A DNA stretch of 53,430 bases from a virus: the IMG/VR virus record IMGVR_UViG_3300009177_000049, positions 1 through 53,430 of that record; one strand, 5' to 3'. Below, one piece after another: positions 39,201-48,200 of the stretch. How positions within the stretch are numbered: position 1 is the first letter of the stretch; each line of letters opens with the position of its first letter. The notes beneath the pieces are model-generated. The model saw only the letters and a list, made by a program, of their open reading frames with translations. It had not been told where the DNA came from and searched no databases. The translations under genes were made by a program, and so were the position numbers.

Positions 39201-42200
39201 AGTACATCCAGGAGGCGTTGACGTCCACGGAGCCGGCGCTGGTGAACGCCGCCACGGGTGCGATGACGTCGGTCACCGAGGCGATCCGCAACCGGTATGA
39301 GGCGATCATCGGTGACGAGATCCTCGATCCGGTGTTCGCCAAGTTCTTCGCTGCGGTGCGTACCGGTGACGGTGACGCCCGCAGCGTCCTGATGGACGGG
39401 CTGCTCGAGGTGGCCGACGGTCCGATCAACACGTTCGCCAGGGGCAACCTGAGCAACGAGTGGCTGTGGATGGACCAGCTGGTGCGGGCCCAGTTCCAGG
39501 CGTTCCAGGAGGACTACGCCTCCTACCGGGCGATGCTCGGCCCGACACCGGGGACCGTGAAGAAGGGCCGCCCGGTGAAGCGTGTGTCCGAGGCACGGGA
39601 GCGCCGGGCCGCACGGTCCGCCACCACCGGTCAGACCATCGGGAACTGGCTGGCCGGCGACCTGATGTTCCGCAAGTTCCAGAAGCTCCACTACACCTCC
39701 CTGTCCGCCTCCGTGCAGTCGTCCGCGAACCCGACGCAGCGTGCCGAGCTGTATGCGCTCGCCTCCGAGTACGAGCTGCTGTCGGCTATGGCGACCCAGT
39801 CCGAGCTGGACCGGGTGCATGGGGTAGACGAGATCACGGCACGGGTGATCGCCCAGCTGAAGGCGCTCGCGGACAACGCCACCGACCTGGATCCGGCGCT
39901 GTCGCAGACCCAGGCGATGGCGGTGGTGGCGAACGTCGCGGTCCTCGACTACGACATCGACTCCGACGGCAACGTGACGACCACCGGACGTGAGATCACG
40001 TTGGCGCAGATGCTGCTGAAGCAGGAGCTGCGCCGGGACCGTGTCGCCAAGGACGCGATCTTCGAGATCTCACCGGAGCTGCAGGCCAAGCACGCCCGGC
40101 TGCGGGCGATGACGAAGCCCGACGGCCAGGGCGTCAAGGGCTCCGGCCTGAACGCGCAGCGGGCGTTCGTCGAGGTGTTCGGAGCGTTCCAGCTGTTCAC
40201 GCTGATCGGTGACGCAGCCGGACTGATGGGACCCCACATCAGTGTGGAGCAGTACGTCAGGTTCTACACCGCCAAGGACGAGGGCGAGCGGAAGTCCGAG
40301 GACTACAAGCTGAAGAACGAGGCCGCCTACCTGGGACGCGAGTCGGCGGCAAACATGCCGTACTCGGTGGCCGAGGTCGCAGCCGGCGACGTGTCCCCGT
40401 ACCGCAGCGTCATCGACTCGATCATCTCGGTGGGCCACAACCGCATCACCCTCGACAAGAAGATCGCTACCGGCAACGACTACAACGCGCACCACCTGAA
40501 CGGCGAGTTCTCCGATGCGCACTACCGGGCCTCGGAGGCGTTCAAGAACTCGCACAAGGATGTCCGGGAGGCGCTGTTCAAGTTCTCCGAGCTGTCCGGG
40601 CGTCGTGTCGACGAGCTCACCCTCGACATGGTGCAGCGGATGCTGGACCAGAACCCGACGTTCGCGGAGAAGGTGATGGCGCTGATCCCGGACGCCGCCG
40701 CGAACGCCGTCTTCGAGCGTCGCGGTGACGACCTGTACATCGCCAACTGGGTCTACAAGATGTTCACCATCACCAACGCCGACGAGGCGGAGATGCACTA
40801 CTGGCGCAACGTGATGCTGGCCCAGTGGGAGTCACTGGGCATGCACGCCCGTACCGAGAAGGATGCGGACGGTCACCAGGGTCGCCGGTACAACAAGCTC
40901 GAGCGCCGCATGTTCAAGATCATGTACGACCTGTCTCCGCAGATGCAGCAAGACGGCGGGCTGCTGATGACGAAGTTCATGCACGAGCTCCAGAACGCCA
41001 AGAACCTGGAGCAGTTCCTCCGCTGGGTGAACACCACGCCGGGGATCCGTGGCAACCAGGCACCCATCGTCGGCTGGTACGACGACTCCGCCGCCTTCGA
41101 TGCGGACAAGGCGAACGGTGGCTGGTCGACCGGCATGAAGGGCGTGACCCAGCGTGAGGCGATCGCCTCCCTCGAGGTCGGGGCCCAGTACCTGAAGAAG
41201 GACCTGGTCGAGGAGCAGAACATCCAGCGGTCCGACAACCAGGTGTACCTCGCCATCGAGCGGGTCCTGAAGTCCGACGCCGGCGCACCCAATGTCACGG
41301 CCACCACCGAGGACCGCAGGCTCTACGACGCGTTCGTGGCGTCGCTGAAGAACTCCCGCGAGATGAACGTGGGGCTCGGGCCGCAGGCGATGATGTACCA
41401 GGTCATCGGAGCGGTCCGCGGGTTCTACCCGAAGGCCCACACCAAGGGCGAGAACCCCGACAACGTGGACCCGGCTGGTGCGTTCGACGCACAGCGCGAC
41501 GCCTACGACTACGTCACGAACTACGAGCGGTTCAAGGCGTCCATGACGGCGGTGAACCTCGACGCGATCAGCGGCAACATGTCGCAGCTCGCCAAGGACG
41601 GCGTCGTCACGATGGACGACGACGGACGCCAGGTCGAGTGGGAGATGCCGGTCGACTCCGAGGGCAACCCGACAGCAGAGTCGGTGGCCAAGGCGCTGGC
41701 GCTGTTCTCCAACCCCGACACCAGGCCGATGGCCAGGTCCGTGCTGTTCCCGCAGGTGATGGAGCGTGGCCCAGAAGGCAGGCTCACCACCCAGATGCTG
41801 GTCGGCAAGGACCTGAAGTCGCTGCTCGAGGGCGACCACTACAAGAAGATGTTCGCCCACGACAACAGCATCGACAACGACTCCGCGATGCGTTACTGCG
41901 CGATGCTGGAAGCCACCGCCCGTAACCACAAGGGCCACTTCTCGGTGCAGCGGATCGTCAACGACATCGTGATCGCGGAGACCAGTGGTGCGAACCACAC
42001 GCTGTCCACCTCCGAGATCGAGCGTGCCGCGCAGCGGGCGTTCCGCACGGTGGCGAAGATCGTGCAGGACGCCGCGGCCATCGCCTCGGTCCCCGACGGC
42101 ACCGGGGACGCCACCTTGAAGCAGGTGATGTCCGAGGTTCATGCGGCACGCCGGATCCAGCGCACCGCAGGGCTGCTGGGCTTCGGTGCCCGGCCCGGTG

Positions 42201-45200
42201 AGGACGTCAAGGAGGCAGCCGCGCGGTTCGCCTACACCGATCTTGCCCTGGACCAGCTGGTGGCACAGCGTCGCGGGGAGATGAACGACGAGATCACCCA
42301 GATCGAGGCGAAGCTCGTGCCCGGCCTGGACATCCACGAGGTCGAGAAGATCGAGCGTGAGACGTTGGGCGCCCGTGCCGACCTTGAAAAGTTCGAGGCC
42401 CGTGTCGAGCTGCTGCGCTCCGACGACCCAGCCGGCCAGGCCGTCGACATGTTCTCCTTCCACTCCGATCCGTTGACCGAGACCGACCGTCAGCGGGAGA
42501 TCATCCAGTACATCATGTCCGCGCCGGACAAGTTCCGCCGGAAGTCGCAGTCCACCATCCAGATCATGATGAAGCTGTCCGGCCAGCTCGAGGACAAGTC
42601 CCGTTCCGGGCAGGTGGACCTGTCGGCTTCGGAGTGGAACCACCTGTCGCGTGCCACCATCACCGTGTTCCTCGACGACATCGTGTCGATGGGCTCCGGT
42701 GGCATCTCGGTCTCCCCGTACCCGGACGCGACCAGGCCCGACAACACCCGCTACTACGACACGTCGTACGCCTACCTGGCCGACACGCTGCTGGACCCGA
42801 CGAAGCCGCTGCTGCTGGCCGGTCGGGACATGCACAGGTGGGCCGGGCTGCAGGGTGACATCCCGCCCAGCCCGACCGAGCTGAAGAAGACCATCGAGCT
42901 GAACCTGTACCCCGACTTCCGGTACGGCCCGTGGACCGGGGACATCCCACGAGCCTCCATCGAGGCCAACCAGCGGCTCGACTCCGCCGCCGCAAAGCCG
43001 GTGATCGGGATGACCGGCAACGCGCCGAAGCGTCAGGCAGCGAAGTCGGCTGCCACCAGGCGCACCTTCCGGGTACCGGGTGCCGAGCTGCTGTCGAAGG
43101 TCACGCTGCAGGCCAGCGACCTGAACAGGTCGCTGTTCGACGACGTCGAGGTGACCCATCCCGGTGACCGTGCGGTCGCGCGACCACTGGCACAGCTGAA
43201 CAACCGCTTCGCTGCCCGCGTGATGCTGCGCCACTACCAGCCGGGAACCTACCTCGACGCGACACCCATCGACCTGCTGGCCTCGGACCTGAACCTCGGC
43301 CACGTCTTCCACACCAACGACAACGCGGTGGCCTCCGGCTACAAGGAGATCCACCTGGACCGGCTGAAGGTCGCGCTCGAAGCCTCCGGTGTCGACCCGA
43401 GTGACGTGGCCGGCATTGACATCGAGTTCTTCCATCCCGACATGCAGCCGGTCGAGACCCAGGAGGAGTCCGACAAGGGCCGCACCTGGTACAACAACCT
43501 GTTCTTCGAGGGCACCAGCTTCAAGCGTGACTCGGATCGGGCCGAGTCCCTGAACGCCACGCTCTGGTTCACCGAAGGCTCCATCAACCCGGTGATGCAG
43601 GCGTGGGGCCTGGACGCCTCGAAGCTCGGACGCTCCGCCATCGAGGTCATCGAGACGATGACCCACGCCGAGCGCAAGGCCATCGAGAACGACTGGGCCA
43701 CCGACCTGTCCCATGTGCTGCGGATGAAGACCCAGGAGATGCTGACCAAGCAGCTCGGTCTCGGTGACCCCGAGAAGGGCTCGAAGGGGATGCTCGAGCC
43801 GGAGTTCTACAACGCCGTCTACAAGGACATGAAGCTTCAGCACCTGGTGGTCGGCAAGGCACAGGGCACAGGCGACCGGCTCGTGTGGACCGCCGAGCAG
43901 GTGATCGCCTGGCAGCAGGCCAACCCCGGTGTCGCGCTCCCCATCGACGACGCCAAGCTGTACATGCCCTCCGACACGGTGCTGAACTCGATGCTCGGTG
44001 AGCAGGGCACCCAGGGTGCCACCCGCGTCTTCGACGACGTGCTGTCCGCCGACCTGTCCCAGGTCCCCGCGTACCGGGGCGTGTCGACCAAGATGCTGGA
44101 GAACTTCAAGCACGGGCTGAACGGCGAGTCGAAGCCGTTGCCGGAGACCAGGATCGCCAACCGTGCCCGGCAGCAGACGCTGCAGACCCGTGCCTACCTC
44201 GACGAGAAGACCCGCAACGCCTACGAGGCGAAGATCAGGTACCTCGCCGAGAAGCGCGAGGAGATCTGGGACGACCGCGCCAACTACAACGGACAGACCG
44301 GTGAGGGCGGCTGGAACCCGCGCACCAACCTGGGTCGTGCGTTGCAGACAGCGGACCTGATGCTGCGTGCCGAGAACATCTCGATGGACTGGACGGCAGG
44401 CGGGCTGCCGTTCTTCGGCTCCCGCAAGAACAAGGACATGGAGCTGTCCAAGATGCTGCTCCACGAGCTCGAGGCGGCACTCGAGGTCAAGGGCAGCCGG
44501 TCCGGCTGGATCTTCCGCGAGGACCAGGCGTCCGACGCGAACGCAGGGCTGATCTCCGGGGTCACCCTGTCCACGTCCTCGGGTGCGAAGCGGATCGCAC
44601 CCGGCGACCTGGTCGTCGTCGAGCTCGACTCGTTCCGTGGTAACGCCGCGAAGATGCGGGAGCGTCTGGACTACATCGCGGACCAGGGTGCCACCATCGT
44701 CCTCGGTGCCACCGACGGTGAGGCTGACATGCGTGTCGAGGCCACCCAGTTCATGGAGTCCATCGACTACATCAGGATGGCCGGCTCGGGACACGTCTAC
44801 CAGCCTGCGATCACCACACCCCGGTTCCAGAACCAGCGGGCCCTGATCTCCTCGCTCACCGCCACTCGTGGCGTGTCACCCCGTTCGCACCTGGCGATCT
44901 TCAACGTCCAGGGGCTCAACGTCGAAGAAGGCTCGCTGTGGGTCGACTTCAAGAACCCGCGTCTGCACGCCATCGCGGAGACCCTGAACCTGGTGCCGAC
45001 CAACTACCTGGCCGGGTTCAACGTCCCGGTCGACGAGATGACCGACGACCGGATCCACAAGACCCAGATCACACGGGTCCGCAACCAGGTGCTCGGCTTC
45101 AAGAACGACCCCGAGGGCCGACAGATGCTGCGTGACATGGCGCACGGTCCCGAGACCGAGCAGGGCAAGAAGCTCACACCCGCCGAGCGTGCCCACCTCG

Positions 45201-48200
45201 ATACCGAGTTCGACTTCTACTTCGACCGGATGATCGACCGGCTCGAGCTGCACGCCGGCTCCGTCCTGCCCCAGGCCGGAGACGACTTCGGCACCGGGGA
45301 CATGATCCCGCTGGTCGGACCCGGCGACACCGTGCTGCTGTACCGGCACGGACACGAGGCGCCGGACTGGGACAAGGTGATGACACAGAAGCGCGTCACC
45401 CGGCCCGCCAAGCACGAGCCGGCGAACATGGCCGTGTTCTCCTCGACCCGCAACCCGAACGCTACATCCCACACAGGGACCGTCGTGGAGTTCAACCCGC
45501 GCTCCAACTACGGCCTGTCCGTCCGGCTCGAGATCGACCTACAGGTTCTCGGTGACAAGAAGGTCCTGGAGTGGAACGGGCAGAAGTACGAGCTCACCGC
45601 CCGTCCCGACCGCATCCAGTTCCCCACCTACCAGGGCAAGGAGCACGGCTTCCTCACCAACTGGGACATCGACGGCGTCGGCAGCCTCGATGACGCCATG
45701 AGCAAGGAGTCGACCGACGGGATGATCGTCGACCACCAGTCGGCGTTCAAGTTCCTCGGCATCGACTTCACCGACGACGTCGCCACCTTCCTCGGTGTCG
45801 ACGCCACCACAGCCGTCGACTTCCTGAAGCTGATCGCAGCCCAGGCTCCGAGGATCCAGGTCACCGCAGCCGACGAGATCCTCAACTCCGAGCGGATCAC
45901 CGAGGCCCTGCGCAGCCAGCTCGACGGCTTCGCCCTCACCAACGCCGAGACAGTCGACCCGTCGTGGGTCGACAACATGGCGGACCCCGCATCGGTGGAG
46001 GCGAAGATCGCCACCTCGATGATCGTCTACCTGATGACGCCCGGTGCTCGTGTGGGGGACGTGCTGAAGTCCGGTGGCTTCAACGACAGGACCAGCAGCA
46101 TCGACCACAAGTCGGTCGAGATGCCGATTCTTTTCACCCAGGTCTTCGACAACTCCGGGCTGGACTCCGATCTCCGCAACGAGATCAACGAGCGGATCAA
46201 CTCCCAGTTCTACAACCCGAACCAGGACGGCACCGGCTACTCGATGTCTAAGTCGTGGCGGTTCGAGTCCCGCCACGCCGACCCGAGGAAGAACCAGGTA
46301 GGCGTCCTGCAGTTCGCCGAGGCCCACTCCGCCGGGGACAACCCCGTCATCAACGGGATGTCGTTCGACGAGGCGACCCGGTCGAACGTCAGCCAGCACT
46401 CTGCTGCCATCGCCTACCAGGCGACCGGTGCGCTGACCGCACACTCCTACGAGGTGGCGAAGGCCCAGCTGTTCTCCTCCACCACCATCGAGCCGCACGC
46501 CCGCGACACCGAGGACGGCGGGCTGTGGCGGATGCTGACCGGCATCCCGTTCGAGGACCGTCGCGCCGGATCCTTCTGGAAGGCGGCGTCGCCGGCTGAG
46601 GCCGAGCGCATCGACCTCGCCCGTGACGCCATCATCCAGGATCGGGTCGAGATCAAGCAGCTCGACGAGAACGGATGGACCGCTACACAGCGCACCGAGT
46701 ACAACGCCGCCGCGGTCAGTGTCATGCAGACCCTCGGGCTCGACCCGCTGCAGGTGAAGCTCGTCGACTACTGGGTCCGGCAGACACTCGGGATGCCGCA
46801 CGGCACCGACGCCAACGGCGACGACGTCGGTAAGGTCAGCGGCAGCGCAGCGATCGAAGCGGTCAAGGACATCGCCTGGAACGTGAACCACAACTACCTC
46901 CCTGTCGTCGGAGCCGAGGTGCCGCTGCTCCACGTCCACGACCTGCAGGCGATCTTCCGTGCCAACCAGCACCGGTCCCCACAGTGGCAGCCGAAGGCCG
47001 GGCTCGAGGACAACAACATCAAGGCCGGGACCTGGGACGAGTGGGTCAAGACATCGCTCGGTGGCGCGTTCACCTCCGACCACCTGTTCGACCCGCTGTA
47101 CCTGCTCGCCCTCGACGGGTACATGCACACCTACCAGTCGGCCACCCGCGACCTCCTCGACCTGCCGGTGTCGATGGACGTGCTGGTCACACAGAACCTG
47201 ATGGACGAGACCACGAACCGGCTGTTCGTCTCGGTCTCCGACGAGCAGCAGCTGATCGCCACCGACCCGGTGACCCTCGACCTGCAGCGCGCATCCCTCG
47301 ACAACCTGATCGGTGGACAGCGGGTATCGGGCCGGCTCGTAGCGAAAGCCGCTCCGGTCTCCGAGGTCGCCAAGCGTCGTGACGCACGACGCAAGTGGCG
47401 CAAGGAGAACGGGATCCCGCTGCCACTGGACGTCTCGATGAAGGACTTCCTGAAGAACGGCGGAACCTTCACCGACCGGGCCACCACCGTCAACGGCCTG
47501 TACCGCGCCCTCATCAACCTCCGAGTCGGTACCGCGCTGCTCAACCCTCAGCTCTACGTCTCGATGGGACCCGAGCAGTTCGTCCGAGGCGTGCTCGACC
47601 GCACCGCAAACCTGCTCACCATGCAGTCCACCGCGGTAAGTGTTGGACGGAAGGGCCAGGTCAAGGGCCTCGCCGGTCGGCAGGCCCGGCTCACCGAGCG
47701 CCTGGCCGACACCACCCTCGGCGCCGGCCTGTCCCGGCTCGGGCTCGAGGCCGCGTACCGCCCGGACCAGCTGGTCAAGCTGAACAAGCTGTACACGGTG
47801 ATGGGCCAGCGCAACGACTTCAAGTCGATGGTCTACAAGGAGCTGTTCTTCCTGCGCCCGCACGAGCCCGGTGTCGGGAAGGCCGAGCGTTGGCTTGAGA
47901 ACTACGCCAAGCTCGGCACCAAGGTGCAGGACCCGACGTGGGGTACCCGCGCCAACACGCTGGCACGCCGCTACATGGAGGCTGCGCTGTCGCACATCAT
48001 GGCGACCCCGACGATGAACCAGCTCAGCGTCGACCGGCTGATCGCGGAGATGGCCACCAGCCCGCAGTTCTTGAAGCAGAACTTCCCGACGGCACACGAG
48101 GCCGGGATGAACTCCGTCGCCCAGCTGCGCTCGTTGAAGCCGACACCGCTGTCGCTCACGTTGCGCGGGATCTACGAGCCGCTGTCGGAGTCGCCGAACA

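Noticed and set aside
39941-39985. D-x-D-x-D-G loop (DYDIDSDGNV) in the giant protein as a polymerase motif
   Set aside because: Its spacing is that of a calcium-binding EF-hand/dockerin loop, not the D-x-D-G-D of polymerases, and the flanking R-x-P and I-x-H elements are absent.
36137-48097. Very long antisense open frames (hundreds to over 1300 codons) opposite the giant gene
   Set aside because: They are typical shadows of strong third-position GC bias, have low-complexity Val/Gly/Arg/His-rich products, no ribosome sites and no partners.
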